Shown here: positions 19,114 to 29,684 of the stretch, piece by piece | Layout: each line of letters begins with the position of its first letter | Numbering within the stretch: the first letter of the stretch is position 1 | NCBI RefSeq assembly: GCF_017873215.1 | Contig: NZ_JAGGKA010000001.1 | Location: 186,001-250,000 of the forward strand | From: Clostridium tetanomorphum | GTDB taxonomy: Bacteria > Bacillota > Clostridia > Clostridiales > Clostridiaceae | DNA: 64,000 bases | Direction: 5' to 3' | The notes under the pieces: model-generated | Seen by the model: only the letters and a program-made list of their open reading frames with translations | What the model was told of the DNA's origin: nothing | Databases searched by the model: none | Translations under genes and position numbers: made by a program

Positions 19114-20244
19114 ATGGCAAAAAAAGATTATTATGAAATTCTTGGTCTCCAAAAAGGAGCAAGTGATGAGGATATAAAAAAGGCATTTAGGAAATTGGCT
19201 ATAAAATACCATCCAGATAAAAATAAAGGGGATAAGGAAGCAGAGGAAAGATTTAAAGAAATAAATGAAGCATATCAGGTGCTTTCAGATCCTCAAAAGA
19301 AAGCTCAATACGATAAATTTGGTACAACAGACTTTAATGGAGCAGGTTTTGACGGTGGATTTGGAGGTTTTGATTTTTCTGATTTTGGTGGGTTTGGAGA
19401 TATATTTGATTCGTTTTTTGGAGGCGGATTCAGCGGAGGAAGAAGAAGGAATGGTCCTCAAAGAGGAGCAGATGTTGAATATACTATTAATTTAACTTTT
19501 GAAGAAGCTGTATCTGGAGCTGAAAAGGAGATAAGCTTAACAAAAAGTGAGACATGTACAAAATGTAATGGTACAGGAGCTAAATCTGGTAGCCATCCAA
19601 AAACATGTGGAAAATGTGGTGGAACTGGTCAGGTTAAAGTTCAGAGAAGTACACCTTTTGGAAGTTTTGTAAGTGTTACTACTTGTGATGCATGTAATGG
19701 AAAAGGTACAATTATTTCAGATCCTTGCCCAGAATGTAAAGGAAAAGGAACTGTAAGAAAGCAGAAAAAGATAAAGGTAAATATACCTGCTGGAGTAGAT
19801 ACAGGAAATGCAATACCTATAAGAGGCCAAGGGGAAGCAGGAACTAATGGAGGGCCTGCAGGAGATTTATATGTAAGTATAAAGGTAGCGCCACATCCTT
19901 TCTTTAAAAGAAGAGGGGATGATATATATATAGATGCTCATATAAGTTTTGCTAAAGCTGCATTAGGTACAGAGCTTAAAGTGAAAACCATTGATGGAGA
20001 AGTAAAATATGATGTGCCATCAGGTACTCAGCCAGGAACTATTTTTAGATTAAAAGGTAAAGGTGTTCCACATGTAAACGGAAGAGGTCGAGGAGATCAA
20101 TATGTTAATATAATTGTGGAGATACCAAAAACGTTAAATCAAAAACAAAAAGAAGCTATAATTGAATATATGGAAGCTAGTGGAGAAATAAAATCTTCTG
20201 AAAAAGAAGGTATTTTTAAGAAGTTTAAAAAGAATTTCAAATAA
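19114..20244 (+). CDS. dnaJ: Chaperone DnaJ (Hsp40)
   Basis: DnaJ stimulates the DnaK ATPase and delivers substrates. The 376-residue type I protein has the J domain with H-P-D (about residues 33-35), a Gly/Phe-rich linker (about 70-110), four zinc-binding CxxCxGxG repeats (about 148-210) and the C-terminal substrate domain. The ribosome site is AGGTGGTGA. It is separated from dnaK by a terminator and a repeat element. Confidence 0.97.
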   Translation: MAKKDYYEILGLQKGASDEDIKKAFRKLAIKYHPDKNKGDKEAEERFKEINEAYQVLSDPQKKAQYDKFGTTDFNGAGFDGGFGGFDFSDFGGFGDIFDSFFGGGFSGGRRRNGPQRGADVEYTINLTFEEAVSGAEKEISLTKSETCTKCNGTGAKSGSHPKTCGKCGGTGQVKVQRSTPFGSFVSVTTCDACNGKGTIISDPCPECKGKGTVRKQKKIKVNIPAGVDTGNAIPIRGQGEAGTNGGPAGDLYVSIKVAPHPFFKRRGDDIYIDAHISFAKAALGTELKVKTIDGEVKYDVPSGTQPGTIFRLKGKGVPHVNGRGRGDQYVNIIVEIPKTLNQKQKEAIIEYMEASGEIKSSEKEGIFKKFKKNFK

Positions 20245-20289
20245 TAAAAGAATTTGTTTCCTGAGGGGGAAACAAATTCTTTTATTGTT
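20243..20289 (+). terminator. Terminator after dnaJ
   Basis: Perfect 19-bp stem (20243-20261 with 20268-20286) and a six-base loop. Confidence 0.85.
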
Positions 20290-20318
20290 TGATTGTTTTA
20301 AAGTTTATAGGTTATAAT
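20289..20318 (+). promoter_or_regulatory. Promoter for prmA
   Basis: TTGATT (20289-20294) and TATAAT (20313-20318), 18-base spacing. Confidence 0.55.
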
Positions 20319-20374
20319 GTATAATTGAATAATAAGAAAATGAAATACATATTTTAAACTTGGAGGTATAGTTA

Positions 20375-21319
20375 ATGAATAATGAAAAGGACTGGTTAGA
20401 AGTTACAATAGTTACTAGTAGTGAAGCAGTAGAAGCTGTATCAGCTATTTTATATAATACAAACGTAAAAGGAGTATCTATTGAAGATCCAGAAGATATA
20501 GAATTTAAAAAAAAGCACCCAGGAGATTGGGACTATTTTGATGAAACTTTATTAGAAGTTAAAGATGGTGCTATTATAAAAGGATATTTTAAAGAGGATG
20601 ATAAGTTTGAAGAATATATAAAGTACATAAAAGAAAGTGTTGATAATTTAGACAAGTTTGGATTAGATAAAGGAAAAGGATTAGTTACGGTAATAAAAGT
20701 AAATGAAGAAGATTGGGAAAATAACTGGAAGAAATATTATAAACCTACTAAAATAGGAGAAAAGATTATTGTAAGACCTATTTGGGAACCTTATAATAAA
20801 AAAGAAAATGAAATTGTAATAGACTTAGATCCAGGTATGGCATTTGGGACAGGAACTCATGAGACTACAAGAATGTGTGTGCAGGCATTAGAAAGATATG
20901 TGACAGATAAAACTACTGTATTTGATATTGGAACTGGTTCAGGTATATTAGCTATTGCTGCAGCAAAACTTAGAGCTAAGAAAGTAGTAGGAGTTGATTT
21001 AGATCCTGTTGCAGTTACTTCAGCTAAAGAAAATGTTGCATATAATAGTTTAAATAACATAGAAATACTTCATGGAAATTTAATGGAAGTTGTAAATGGC
21101 AAAGCAAACATAGTAGTAGCTAATATCATAGCAGATATAATAATTCTTTTGTCAGAAGATGTTAAACACTTTATTGAAAAAGGAGGATATTTCATATCTT
21201 CAGGAATAATTAAGGATAGAAAAAATGATGTAGTTAATAAATTGGAACAATGTGGTTTTGAAATAGTAGAAGTAAATGTTGACGGAGAATGGGTGTGTAT
21301 CATTTCAAAACTAAATTAA
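20375..21319 (+). CDS. prmA: Ribosomal protein L11 methyltransferase
   Basis: PrmA trimethylates lysines of ribosomal protein L11 using SAM. The 314-residue protein has the PrmA N-terminal substrate domain, [14 protein letters not shown] before the methyltransferase core, and the SAM motif [16 protein letters not shown] precedes the ATG. rsmE begins 12 bases after the stop, so prmA, rsmE and mtaB form an operon of translation-related modifiers. Confidence 0.95.
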   Translation: MNNEKDWLEVTIVTSSEAVEAVSAILYNTNVKGVSIEDPEDIEFKKKHPGDWDYFDETLLEVKDGAIIKGYFKEDDKFEEYIKYIKESVDNLDKFGLDKGKGLVTVIKVNEEDWENNWKKYYKPTKIGEKIIVRPIWEPYNKKENEIVIDLDPGMAFGTGTHETTRMCVQALERYVTDKTTVFDIGTGSGILAIAAAKLRAKKVVGVDLDPVAVTSAKENVAYNSLNNIEILHGNLMEVVNGKANIVVANIIADIIILLSEDVKHFIEKGGYFISSGIIKDRKNDVVNKLEQCGFEIVEVNVDGEWVCIISKLN

Positions 21320-21331
21320 GGAGTGTATGCT

Positions 21332-22084
21332 GTGCATAAATTTTTTGTACTACAAGACAATATTATTCTTGATGAAGCTATAATTCAAGGAGATGATGTA
21401 AAACATATTTATAAGGTTTTAAGATTAACTGAAGGTACTATTATAAGTGTAAATAATTGTAATGGAGAAGAATTTTTAGGAGAAATTAAATCTATTGATA
21501 AAAAAGAAGTAAGAGTTAAGTTAAAAGAAAAGTTAGATATAAATAATGAAAGTAAAGTGGAAGTATATCTTTTTCAAGGTTTACCAAAATCATCCAAGAT
21601 GGATTTGATAGTGCAAAAAAACTGTGAATTAGGTGTTAGGGAAATTACTCCTATTATAACAGAGAGAGTAGTAGTTAAAAATGAACTAGGTGAATTTAAA
21701 AAATTAGATAGATTGGCAAGAATAGCTTTAGAAGCTTCTAAACAATCTAAAAGGACATTAATACCAAAGATAAATTTCCCTATAAGTTTTGATGAGTTAT
21801 TAAGAAGATTAAAAGATATGGATTTAATTGTAGTGCCTTATGAAAATGAACAGGGTTTTGGAATAAAGAATATGATAAATAGTATAGATAAGGGCAAAAT
21901 AAGAAAAGTTGGAGTGATTATAGGGCCAGAAGGTGGTTTTGAAAAAGAAGAAATTGAAGTTTTAAAAGATATAGGGGCTTTTATTGTTACATTAGGCCCA
22001 AGAATATTAAGAACAGAGACTGCAGGATTTGTAAGTATTTCTTTAGTTATGTATGAATTAGGCGATTTAGGAGGAAATATTTAA
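21332..22084 (+). CDS. rsmE: 16S rRNA (uracil1498-N3)-methyltransferase
   Basis: A SPOUT-fold RNA methyltransferase of 250 residues with the PUA-like N-terminal domain and the C-terminal knot with I-G-P-E-G-G-F and L-G-P-R-I-L-R-T-E-T-A. I chose GTG 21332, giving the family start M-H-K-F-F-V, 9 bases after AAGGAG. An in-frame GTG at 21323 overlaps the ribosome site. The stop overlaps the ATG of mtaB by one base. Confidence 0.94.
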   Translation: MHKFFVLQDNIILDEAIIQGDDVKHIYKVLRLTEGTIISVNNCNGEEFLGEIKSIDKKEVRVKLKEKLDINNESKVEVYLFQGLPKSSKMDLIVQKNCELGVREITPIITERVVVKNELGEFKKLDRLARIALEASKQSKRTLIPKINFPISFDELLRRLKDMDLIVVPYENEQGFGIKNMINSIDKGKIRKVGVIIGPEGGFEKEEIEVLKDIGAFIVTLGPRILRTETAGFVSISLVMYELGDLGGNI

Positions 22085-23391
22085 TGAAAGTTGCTTTTAC
22101 TACTCTTGGTTGTAGAGTAAATCAATATGAAACGGAAGCTATGACAGAAAAGTTTATTAAATCTGGATATAAATTAGTGAATTTTGATGAATATGCAGAT
22201 GTTTATGTTATAAATACTTGTACAGTTACAAATATGGGTGATAAAAAGTCAAGGCAGATGATAGGAAGAGCTAAGAAAAACAATGAAAAAGCTGTTATAG
22301 CTGTAGCAGGTTGTTATTCACAGCTTGCTCCAGATAAAGTAGCAAAAATAGATGGAGTAGATGTGGTTATAGGAACAAGAAATAAAGGAGAAATTGTACA
22401 TTTAGTAGAAAAGTGTATAAGTGAAAAAAAGCAAATAGTTCATGTTAAAGATGTATTAAGAGATAATATTTTTGAAGAGTTAAACATTGAAGAATATCAA
22501 GATAAAACTAGAGCTTTTTTAAAAATACAAGATGGATGTAATAGTTTTTGTTCTTATTGTGCCATTCCTTTTGCTAGAGGAGCAGTTTGCTCAAAGAAGC
22601 CAGAAAAGATATTAGAAGAAGTTAAAAAACTAGCATCTCATAACTTTAAAGAAATTATATTATCAGGAATACATATTTCATCTTACGGTGTTGATTTACA
22701 AGGAGATTGGAACTTAATAAATATATTAGAGGAAATTGAAAAAATAGATGGCATAGAGAGAATAAGAATAGGCTCTATTAGCCCTAAGTTTTTTACAGAA
22801 GATGTTATTAATAGAATATCTAAATTAAATAAGATGTGTCCACATTTTCATTTATCATTGCAAAGTGGATGTGATGCTACATTAAAAAGAATGAACAGGC
22901 ATTATACAGTTGAGGAATACAAAAATGTAGTAGAAGCTTTAAGAAAAAATATTAGATATGTTTCTATAACTACAGATATAATAGTTGGATTTCCAGGAGA
23001 AACAGAAGAGGAATTTAATAGTACATATAATTTTTTAGAGGGAATAAAGCTTTCTAAGATGCATATTTTTAAATATAGTCCTAGAGAAGGAACAAAGGCT
23101 GCTGCAATGAAGGAACAAATAGATGGAAATGTTAAAGAGTATAGAAGTAGTAAACTTATAGAGTTAAATAGAAGACTTGAAAAAGAATTTATGAGAAAGT
23201 TTATAGGAAAAAGCTTTCAAGTGCTTTATGAAGAAAAAGTTAAAAACAAGGAAAACTTTTATGAAGGATACACACCTAATTATATAAAAGTAATATGTAA
23301 GGTTGATGATGACATACAAGGAAAGATAGTAAATACAAAAATAATTTCTGTAGAAAATGAACATAGTATAGGGAGTATAGATACTCACTAG
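22084..23391 (+). CDS. mtaB: tRNA (N6-threonylcarbamoyladenosine37-C2)-methylthiotransferase MtaB
   Basis: MtaB converts t6A37 to ms2t6A37 in tRNAs. The 435-residue protein has the UPF0004 domain beginning near T-L-G-C-R-V-N-Q-Y-E-T, the radical SAM motif C-N-S-F-C-S-Y-C (about 157-164) and a C-terminal TRAM-like domain. The T-L-G-C-R-V-N-Q-Y signature separates it from MiaB and RimO. It is translationally coupled to rsmE. Confidence 0.93.
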   Translation: MKVAFTTLGCRVNQYETEAMTEKFIKSGYKLVNFDEYADVYVINTCTVTNMGDKKSRQMIGRAKKNNEKAVIAVAGCYSQLAPDKVAKIDGVDVVIGTRNKGEIVHLVEKCISEKKQIVHVKDVLRDNIFEELNIEEYQDKTRAFLKIQDGCNSFCSYCAIPFARGAVCSKKPEKILEEVKKLASHNFKEIILSGIHISSYGVDLQGDWNLINILEEIEKIDGIERIRIGSISPKFFTEDVINRISKLNKMCPHFHLSLQSGCDATLKRMNRHYTVEEYKNVVEALRKNIRYVSITTDIIVGFPGETEEEFNSTYNFLEGIKLSKMHIFKYSPREGTKAAAMKEQIDGNVKEYRSSKLIELNRRLEKEFMRKFIGKSFQVLYEEKVKNKENFYEGYTPNYIKVICKVDDDIQGKIVNTKIISVENEHSIGSIDTH

Positions 23392-23487
23392 AGCATAATT
23401 TTATACAGTGAACATGTAATAAAAGAAGGGAATAAATATAATTTGTTGAATAAATTTAATTAGATGTATTTTAAAGGAGGTGATATT

Positions 23488-23832
23488 ATGGGTAATTGTA
23501 TTTTTTGTAAAATAATAAAAGGGGAAATACCTTCAGAAAAAATATATGAAGATGATTTAATATTAAGTTTTAAAGATATAAATCCTGAAGCTCCTATGCA
23601 TGTTCTTATAATTCCTAAAAAGCATATTTCAAGTTTAAATGAATTAAAAGAAGAGGATAGTAAAATTATTTCTCATATTTTTATCGTAGCAAAAGAAATA
23701 GCTAAGAAGCTTGGAATAGACGAAAAAGGATATAGAATAGTAACTAATTGTGGAGAGGATGGCGGTCAGACTGTAGAACATATACATTTTCATATGTTAG
23801 GAGGAAGACTACTTCAGTGGCCACCAGGATAG
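23488..23832 (+). CDS. HIT family protein (HinT-like nucleoside phosphoramidase)
   Basis: A 114-residue histidine-triad protein with the motif H-I-H-F-H near the C-terminus and N-terminal C-I-F-C-K-I-I. HinT-type enzymes hydrolyse AMP-phosphoramidates; the in vivo substrate is unknown. ATG 23488 has an ideal AAAGGAGGTGAT site, so the longer frame from 23464 is not used. Confidence 0.93.
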   Translation: MGNCIFCKIIKGEIPSEKIYEDDLILSFKDINPEAPMHVLIIPKKHISSLNELKEEDSKIISHIFIVAKEIAKKLGIDEKGYRIVTNCGEDGGQTVEHIHFHMLGGRLLQWPPG

Positions 23833-23866
23833 AATAATAAATAAAGTAAAACAATTAATGAAATTG

Positions 23867-23896
23867 TTGACAGCATCCGCTCAAGTATTATATAAT
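23867..23896 (+). promoter_or_regulatory. Promoter for rpsU
   Basis: TTGACA (23867-23872) and TATAAT (23891-23896) with 18-base spacing. It gives a leader of about 70 bases before rpsU. Confidence 0.8.
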
Positions 23897-23972
23897 AAAC
23901 TATGTGCTATGTAACCCATATTGCCTGTTTAATTTATTTAATTAAATTGAGCTAGCGGAGGGAGGGAGATCA

Positions 23973-24149
23973 ATGTCAGAAATAAAGGTTGGAGAAAATG
24001 AATCATTAGAAAACGCATTAAGAAGATTTAAGAAAAAATGCGCTAGAGCTGGTGTTCTTTCAGAAGTAAGAAAAAGAGAACATTATGAAAAACCAAGCGT
24101 AAAGAGAAAGAAAAAATCTGAAGCTGCGAGAAAGAGAAAATTCAAATAG
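23973..24149 (+). CDS. rpsU: 30S ribosomal protein S21
   Basis: A 58-residue, very basic protein beginning [11 protein letters not shown] with L-R-R-F-K-K-K and ending R-K-R-K-F-K, the classic bS21 pattern. The ribosome site is GGAGGGAGG at 23957-23968. S21 helps initiation on the 30S subunit. yqeY follows 32 bases later, the usual Firmicute pair. Confidence 0.97.
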   Translation: MSEIKVGENESLENALRRFKKKCARAGVLSEVRKREHYEKPSVKRKKKSEAARKRKFK

Positions 24150-24181
24150 AATAGAATTTTTTTGAAAGAAGGTACTAAATT

Positions 24182-24628
24182 ATGGCCCTTAAAGAAACAC
24201 TGCAGGAAGATTGGAAGCAAGCTTTAAAGGCAGGAGATAAGTTTAAAGCAAATGTTGTAAGTATGGCTAGAGCAGCAGTACTTATGTTAGAAAAAACTGA
24301 TGGAAGAAAGCTTGATGATGAAGAAATCATTGAAGTTTTGGCTAAGGAAGTTAAGCAAAGACGTGAAGCAATTCTTGAATTTGAAAAAGGAAACAGACAG
24401 GATTTAGTTGAGAAAACTCAAGCTGAAATAGAAATCTTGTTAAGTTACCTTCCTCAGCAATTAACAGAAGAAGAAATTATAGAATTTGTTCGTCAGGCAA
24501 TTAATGAAGTGGGTGCTAATAGTATGAAAGACATGGGCAAAGTTATGTCTATTGTTGTACCTAAGTTAAAAGGTAGAGCAGATGGCAAACTTGTAAGCCA
24601 AATTGTAAAGCAAAGTTTGAATAATTAA
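24182..24628 (+). CDS. GatB/YqeY domain protein
   Basis: A 148-residue YqeY-family protein related to the tRNA-binding tail of GatB. Visible conserved segments are the N-terminal L-K-E-T-L-Q-E-D-W-K-Q-A and L-L-S-Y-L-P-Q-Q-L. Its own function is unknown, possibly a tRNA- or ribosome-linked role. The start follows AGAAGG. A terminator ends the rpsU-yqeY unit. Confidence 0.92.
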   Translation: MALKETLQEDWKQALKAGDKFKANVVSMARAAVLMLEKTDGRKLDDEEIIEVLAKEVKQRREAILEFEKGNRQDLVEKTQAEIEILLSYLPQQLTEEEIIEFVRQAINEVGANSMKDMGKVMSIVVPKLKGRADGKLVSQIVKQSLNN

Positions 24629-24643
24629 CTATAATTAATAAAT

Positions 24644-24672
24644 AAAAGACTGAGATATCTCAGTCTTTTTTA
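24644..24672 (+). terminator. Terminator after yqeY
   Basis: A palindromic stem centred near 24656 with AAAA on the left and a TTTTT run on the right. Confidence 0.85.
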
Positions 24673-24681
24673 TTTTACTAT

Positions 24682-24711
24682 GTCATTTATTTAATGGTAA
24701 ATTCATAAATT
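24682..24711 (+). promoter_or_regulatory. Likely SigE promoter for yqfC-yqfD
   Basis: GTCATTT (24682-24688), 15 bases, CATAAATT (24704-24711) resembles the SigE pattern. The predicted transcript start near 24718 lies after the upstream in-frame ATG at 24715, which favours the internal start of yqfC. Confidence 0.55.
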
Positions 24712-24753
24712 AGTATGAAAGTACTTTTTGAAGGTGTAATTTTGGAGGTTAAG

Positions 24754-25026
24754 TTGGATAAAGCTAAGAATAGTTTAGCAGAAAAATTGGATTTGCCAAG
24801 AGATGTGGTTTTAGATTTGCCTAAAATAGTAATCACTGGAGATAGTGAAATAAGTATTGAAAATCATAAAGGTATAATTATTTTTGATGAAAGACAGGTT
24901 AAAATAAATTCGAAGATAGGCCTTGTATCTATCTATGGCAGTAATTTTGAGATGCTTTTTTTAGAAGGGAGTACTATGACTTTAAAAGGAAAATTTAAAT
25001 CGGTGGTGTATGAAGGAAATGAGTAA
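24754..25026 (+). CDS. yqfC: Sporulation protein YqfC
   Basis: A 90-residue protein of the YqfC family, made under SigE in Bacillus and required for normal spore formation. The D-L-P-R-D-V-V-L-D-L-P-K-I segment near the N-terminus is characteristic. I use TTG 24754 because GGAGGT lies 5 bases upstream, the length then matches relatives, and the candidate SigE promoter would start RNA after the alternative ATG at 24715. Its end overlaps yqfD by 17 bases. Confidence 0.85.
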   Translation: MDKAKNSLAEKLDLPRDVVLDLPKIVITGDSEISIENHKGIIIFDERQVKINSKIGLVSIYGSNFEMLFLEGSTMTLKGKFKSVVYEGNE

Positions 25027-26173
25027 AATTGATTTAGATAAATATAAGAGAAGTATAATTACTCTGGAAATTAAATCATTAATGCCAGAGAAATTTATTA
25101 ACCTGCTTTGGAAAAATAAAATTTTTATAAAGAATGTTAGAAAAAAAGATATATCTACTTTTGTTATGGATATCAGTTTAGGGGATTATAGAAAAATAGA
25201 AGAAATTGGAAGAAAAACTGATACAAAAATAAAAATTGTAAAGAGAAAAGGAATGGCGTTTTTTATATTGAAAATGAAAAAAAGAAGAGCTATGATATTT
25301 GGCTCAGTTATTTTTATATTTATTATTTATTATTTATCTACTTTTATATGGAAAATAGACATAGAAACAGATAAAAATTTATCCCCCTATGAGATAAGAA
25401 GAGAATTATTATCTTATGGAATAAAGGAGGGGATAAACAAGAAAAATTTAAATGTATATTCTATAGAAGAAAAATTGATAGAGGATAATGAAAATATAAT
25501 GTGGGTAAGAGTAAGAACAGAAGGATCTATTCTTAAAATTGTTGCATCTGAAAGGCAATCACCACCTAAAGTTGTAATGGATAATGAACCTTGTAATTTA
25601 ATTGCAAAAACTGATGCAGAAATCACTAGAGTATATACTACTTCAGGAACTGCTGTAGTGAAGAAAGGTGATATAGTAAAAAAAGGTGATATATTAGTAA
25701 AAGGGGAACAAGGCAAGGAAGGAAATGAATATCAGGTTCATGCCAAAGGAGATGTGATAGCAAGAACTTTTTATGAGAAGATAAAAAATGTAAATAAAAT
25801 AGAAATAAAAAAAGAAAGAACTGGGGAAAAGGCAGAGAATATATATATTCAGATTGCAGGGAAAAAGTTATATATCAAAAAATCTATGAATAATTTTACC
25901 AAGTATGATAAAATAGAAAATAGTAAAGGGCCAATTGTATTTGAAACATATTATGAAGTAAAAGAAAATACTCATAATCTAGATAAAAAGAAGGTTGTAG
26001 AAAATATATCTAAAGAATTGATTAATGAAATTACTTTAAATTTTGATAGAAATGTAAAAGTAGTCGATAAAATAATAAATCACTCAGAAGAAAACGGAAA
26101 GATTAAAGTGAGAGTTCTGTTGGTTGCGGAAGAAAATATAGCATTACCTGAAAAAATAATAGACGAAAGTTAA
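25010..26173 (+). CDS. yqfD: Sporulation protein YqfD
   Basis: A 387-residue YqfD-family membrane protein, encoded with yqfC and linked to spore development in the mother cell. It has an N-terminal soluble region, one membrane helix at about residues 93-113, and a large C-terminal extracytoplasmic domain with the V-K-K-G-D-I-V-K-K-G-D segment. The start is ambiguous: ATG 25010 has a weak GGTGG site, and a second in-frame ATG is at 25019. It overlaps yqfC, implying coupling. Confidence 0.88.
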   Translation: MKEMSKIDLDKYKRSIITLEIKSLMPEKFINLLWKNKIFIKNVRKKDISTFVMDISLGDYRKIEEIGRKTDTKIKIVKRKGMAFFILKMKKRRAMIFGSVIFIFIIYYLSTFIWKIDIETDKNLSPYEIRRELLSYGIKEGINKKNLNVYSIEEKLIEDNENIMWVRVRTEGSILKIVASERQSPPKVVMDNEPCNLIAKTDAEITRVYTTSGTAVVKKGDIVKKGDILVKGEQGKEGNEYQVHAKGDVIARTFYEKIKNVNKIEIKKERTGEKAENIYIQIAGKKLYIKKSMNNFTKYDKIENSKGPIVFETYYEVKENTHNLDKKKVVENISKELINEITLNFDRNVKVVDKIINHSEENGKIKVRVLLVAEENIALPEKIIDES

Positions 26174-26200
26174 ATTATATTAATCAAAGGATGGTATTTT

Positions 26201-28297
26201 ATGGATAAGATTACCTTAGAAAAAATATATAAAGGAAGTAAAATTAAGAGAATCTTTTTATTTTTGTGTACGTTTCTATTTATATATTGTGTACTAATTA
26301 CTTCATTGGTTACGCAGAAATATAGCCTAAAAGAAGGAGATATAGCAAGAGTAGATATTAAAGCACCTCGTGAAATAGTTGATGATGTAGCAACAAAAGC
26401 TAAAATACAACAGGCTATTCAATCTGTTCCATTACAATATAATAAAAATCCTGAAGTTAAAATAAATATTATAGATAATATTAATGGATTATTTGAAAAA
26501 GTATATGTATTGAAAAATAATAATTTAGATATTAAAGAAAAATTAAATAAATTGAAAACAGAATCTAAAGTTAGTTTAGCGGATGAAGACTATATGGAAT
26601 TATTAAAAGCAAATAAAGAAGATTTAAAGTTACTTAATACTTTTCTAGAGAAAACTATGTCTAATTTATATGATAGCATTAACATAAATGATGATAGTCA
26701 AAGTAAAAATGGAGAAGATATTAAGAAAGCTCAGGAATTTATATCATTAAAAGTAAATAGTTCTAAGTTGCCTAAAAAAGCATTAAAAGATTTGGCTATT
26801 GCAATAGGCTATAGTCAGATAAAACCGAACTTCTTTTATGATAAGGAAAAAACTGAAGAGCTTCAAAATGAAGCTAAAAAGAAAGCTCCAGTAGTTATAA
26901 AAAAAGACCAGACAATAGTCAAAGAAGGAGAGCCTGTAACAAAAGCTCAAATAGAAATATTAGAGAAGTTAGCACTTTTAAATTCAAAGGATAAATTTGA
27001 ATGGTATATATATTTAAGTTTAGCTATATTGATAATATTTATATTAAATTTGCAATGGTATTATATAAAGAAATATAATAAAGAAGTTTATAATGATACA
27101 GGTAAATTGATATTGGTTAATATATTAACTTGCATTTCAGTTATATTAGCTAGAGTTTTAAGTCCAATACCATTTTTAATTCCACTTGCTTGTGCACCTA
27201 TGCTTTTTACGTTACTTATTGATAATAGATTGTCTTTAGTTATTAATGGATTAAGCTGTATATTAATTAGTTGCGCAGTGGAATTTAATGTTGAGATAAC
27301 TTTATTAGCTATTATAAATGCCATAATAGGTTCTTTAGTTTTAAAGAAAATGCAACAAAGAAATGATATTTTATATTCTGCTTTTTATATAGCTATAATT
27401 AATGTAATATTGACTTTTTCAGCAGGATTTTTATTAAGTAATAATACAATAGATGTAGTTAAAAAAGCAACATTTGCTTTTCTAGGAAGTGTATTATCAG
27501 GAATACTTACTATTGGATTTTTACCTTTATTTGAAAGTGTATTTGATATAGTAACTACAATAAAGTTATTAGAATTATCAAATCCTAATAATCCTTTATT
27601 AAAAAAATTATTAATGGAAGCTCCAGGAACTTATCATCATAGTATATTAGTTGGTAACTTAGCAGAAGTTGCAGCAGAAGAAGTAGGTGGTAATCCAGTT
27701 CTTGCTAGAGTAGCTTCTTATTATCATGATGTAGGAAAAATAAAAAGACCTTATTTTTTTAAAGAAAATCAGTTAGGGAATGATAATCCGCATAGTAAAA
27801 TAAACCCTAATTTAAGCACACTTATAATAACAGCTCATGTTAAAGATGGGGTAGAGTTAGCTAAAGAATATAAAATTCCAAAAGCTATATGGGATATAAT
27901 TGAGCAACATCATGGTACTACGCTTGTAAAATATTTCTATATAACAATGAAAAATTCTAGTGAGAATCCAGAAGAGGTAAATGAGGAAAATTTTAGATAT
28001 CCAGGTCCTAAACCAGCAACTAAAGAGGCAGCAATAATAATGTTAGCTGATGGAGTAGAAGCAGCTGTTAGATCTATAAGTGAACCTACTAAAGGAAAGA
28101 TAGAAGAAATGGTTAATAATATAATTAAAGCTAGATTAAACGAAGGGCAGTTAGATAATTGTGATTTGACATTAAAAGATTTGGAAAAAATCAGAGAATC
28201 ATTTACCAAAATATTGATGGGTATATATCATCAAAGAATTGAATACCCAACAGATAAGTGGGAAAACAAAACTGAAAGGAAAGATAAAAGAAAATGA
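26201..28297 (+). CDS. pgpH: 7TM-HD family phosphodiesterase (PgpH-like)
   Basis: PgpH-type proteins hydrolyse the second messenger c-di-AMP. The 698-residue protein has one N-terminal helix, the extracellular 7TMR-HDED domain (about 45-260), seven helices (about 270-460) and the cytoplasmic HD domain with H-H-S near 490 and H-D-V-G-K (about 520). The order before ybeY is standard in Firmicutes. The start follows AAAGGATGG. The stop overlaps the ybeY start as ATGA. Confidence 0.93.
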   Translation: MDKITLEKIYKGSKIKRIFLFLCTFLFIYCVLITSLVTQKYSLKEGDIARVDIKAPREIVDDVATKAKIQQAIQSVPLQYNKNPEVKINIIDNINGLFEKVYVLKNNNLDIKEKLNKLKTESKVSLADEDYMELLKANKEDLKLLNTFLEKTMSNLYDSININDDSQSKNGEDIKKAQEFISLKVNSSKLPKKALKDLAIAIGYSQIKPNFFYDKEKTEELQNEAKKKAPVVIKKDQTIVKEGEPVTKAQIEILEKLALLNSKDKFEWYIYLSLAILIIFILNLQWYYIKKYNKEVYNDTGKLILVNILTCISVILARVLSPIPFLIPLACAPMLFTLLIDNRLSLVINGLSCILISCAVEFNVEITLLAIINAIIGSLVLKKMQQRNDILYSAFYIAIINVILTFSAGFLLSNNTIDVVKKATFAFLGSVLSGILTIGFLPLFESVFDIVTTIKLLELSNPNNPLLKKLLMEAPGTYHHSILVGNLAEVAAEEVGGNPVLARVASYYHDVGKIKRPYFFKENQLGNDNPHSKINPNLSTLIITAHVKDGVELAKEYKIPKAIWDIIEQHHGTTLVKYFYITMKNSSENPEEVNEENFRYPGPKPATKEAAIIMLADGVEAAVRSISEPTKGKIEEMVNNIIKARLNEGQLDNCDLTLKDLEKIRESFTKILMGIYHQRIEYPTDKWENKTERKDKRK

Positions 28298-28803
28298 TAT
28301 ATATAGATAATAGACAAAACAAGTTAGAAGTTAATAATGATTTAAAAAGTACTATAGAACAGATAGTTCATTATGCTTTAAAGGATGAAAAAGTAGAGAT
28401 AGAATATGAAGTAAGTATCATTTTTGTAGATAATGAAACAATTAAGCAAATTAATAGAGATAGCAGGGAAATAGATAAAGTTACAGATGTTTTATCTTTT
28501 CCAATGTTAGATTATCCAAAAGGAAAAGTGTATAAGGATGTTTATTATAATTATGAATTTAAATCAGAAGATTTAGATGGAAATAATTTGGTTTTAGGAG
28601 ATATAGTATTGTCTTTAGAAAAAGCTAAAGAACAAAGTGAAGATTTTGGACATTCTTTTTTGAGAGAAGCTTGTTATTTAACTATACATTCTGTATTACA
28701 TCTTTTGGGATATGACCATATGGAAGAAGAAGAAAAATTATTAATGAGAAAAAGAGAAGAAGATATATTGGAGAAGTTCAATATTGGAAGGAAAAGTTTT
28801 TAA
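28294..28803 (+). CDS. ybeY: Endoribonuclease YbeY (rRNA maturation factor)
   Basis: YbeY is a zinc-dependent endoribonuclease involved in 16S rRNA 3'-end maturation and ribosome quality control. The 169-residue protein has the zinc motif [11 protein letters not shown] near residue 130 and the conserved L-S-F-P segment. It is coupled to pgpH by overlap and continues the common operon with dgk, cdd, era and recO. Confidence 0.95.
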   Translation: MIYIDNRQNKLEVNNDLKSTIEQIVHYALKDEKVEIEYEVSIIFVDNETIKQINRDSREIDKVTDVLSFPMLDYPKGKVYKDVYYNYEFKSEDLDGNNLVLGDIVLSLEKAKEQSEDFGHSFLREACYLTIHSVLHLLGYDHMEEEEKLLMRKREEDILEKFNIGRKSF

Positions 28804-28874
28804 AAGTGAAGAGAAACTTCTAGTATATAAGAAAACATTTTAAGCATTAGCTAAACTTTAGAGTGGGTGTTTTT

Positions 28875-29573
28875 ATGAAAATGAAGAAATTATTGGATAG
28901 CTTCAATTTTGCTATAGAAGGAATTGTCTATGCAGTAAGAACTCAAAGAAATATGAGAATACATATGATTGCAGCTTTATTAGTTCTTACTGCTTGTTTT
29001 TTTTATGATATAACTAAAATGGAGTTATTAATTATATTAATTACAATTACTATGGTGATTACAGCAGAACTTATTAATACAGCTATAGAATGTACTATTG
29101 ATACAACTACTAATTATTATCATCCATTAGCTAAAATTGCAAAAAATGTAGCAGCAGGAGCAGTATTGATTACTGCAATAAATGCAATAGCTGTAGGATA
29201 TATCATTTTTTGGAAAAAACTAGAGGTGATAAATCTTATAGTTATAAATAAAATAAAAAATTCAGACCCTTATATGATTTTTATAATATTATTTATTGTA
29301 TGTATATCTACGTTAGTTGTAAAAGCTATATATGGAGAAGGAACACCTTTAAAAGGAGGAATGCCTAGTGGGCATAGTACTATAGCATTTTCTATTGCTA
29401 CAACTATAGCACTTATTACAGAAGAAGTTGTTCCAATAATACTTAGTTATTTTTTAGCTATTATAGTAGCACAAAGTAGAGTGGATTCTGAAACACACTC
29501 GGTTTTAGAAGTAGTAGTTGGAGCAGTATTTGGCACAATGCTTACTATATTATTATTTAAAATATTTGGGTAA
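28875..29573 (+). CDS. Fused diacylglycerol/undecaprenol kinase and PAP2 phosphatase
   Basis: A 232-residue membrane protein with two enzyme modules. Residues about 1-115 are a DgkA-type kinase (in Gram-positives mostly acting on undecaprenol), with E-L-I-N-T-A-I-E-C and the D-T-T-T-N-Y-Y-H-P-L-A-K-I-A-K segment. Residues about 130-232 are a PAP2 phosphatase domain with P-S-G-H and S-R-V-D-S-x-T-H. Together they could interconvert a lipid alcohol and its phosphate. The start is ATG 28875 behind GTGGGTG; an upstream GTG at 28863 overlaps that site. Confidence 0.88.
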   Translation: MKMKKLLDSFNFAIEGIVYAVRTQRNMRIHMIAALLVLTACFFYDITKMELLIILITITMVITAELINTAIECTIDTTTNYYHPLAKIAKNVAAGAVLITAINAIAVGYIIFWKKLEVINLIVINKIKNSDPYMIFIILFIVCISTLVVKAIYGEGTPLKGGMPSGHSTIAFSIATTIALITEEVVPIILSYFLAIIVAQSRVDSETHSVLEVVVGAVFGTMLTILLFKIFG

Positions 29574-29607
29574 AATAAAAGATAACTATAAGTTTAAAAT
29601 ATATTTA

Positions 29608-29635
29608 TTGAAAAGAGTAAAATTAATGCTATAAT
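29608..29635 (+). promoter_or_regulatory. Promoter for cdd-era
   Basis: TTGAAA (29608-29613) and extended -10 TGCTATAAT (TATAAT 29630-29635), 16-base spacing. Confidence 0.65.
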
Positions 29636-29684
29636 TTTATTTACAAGATAATGATAGACTTCTTTTGAAAGGAAGGGTTTATAT

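Noticed and set aside
19265-19495. 76-codon plus-strand frame inside dnaJ
   Set aside because: It arises from the Gly-rich G/F region read in another frame.
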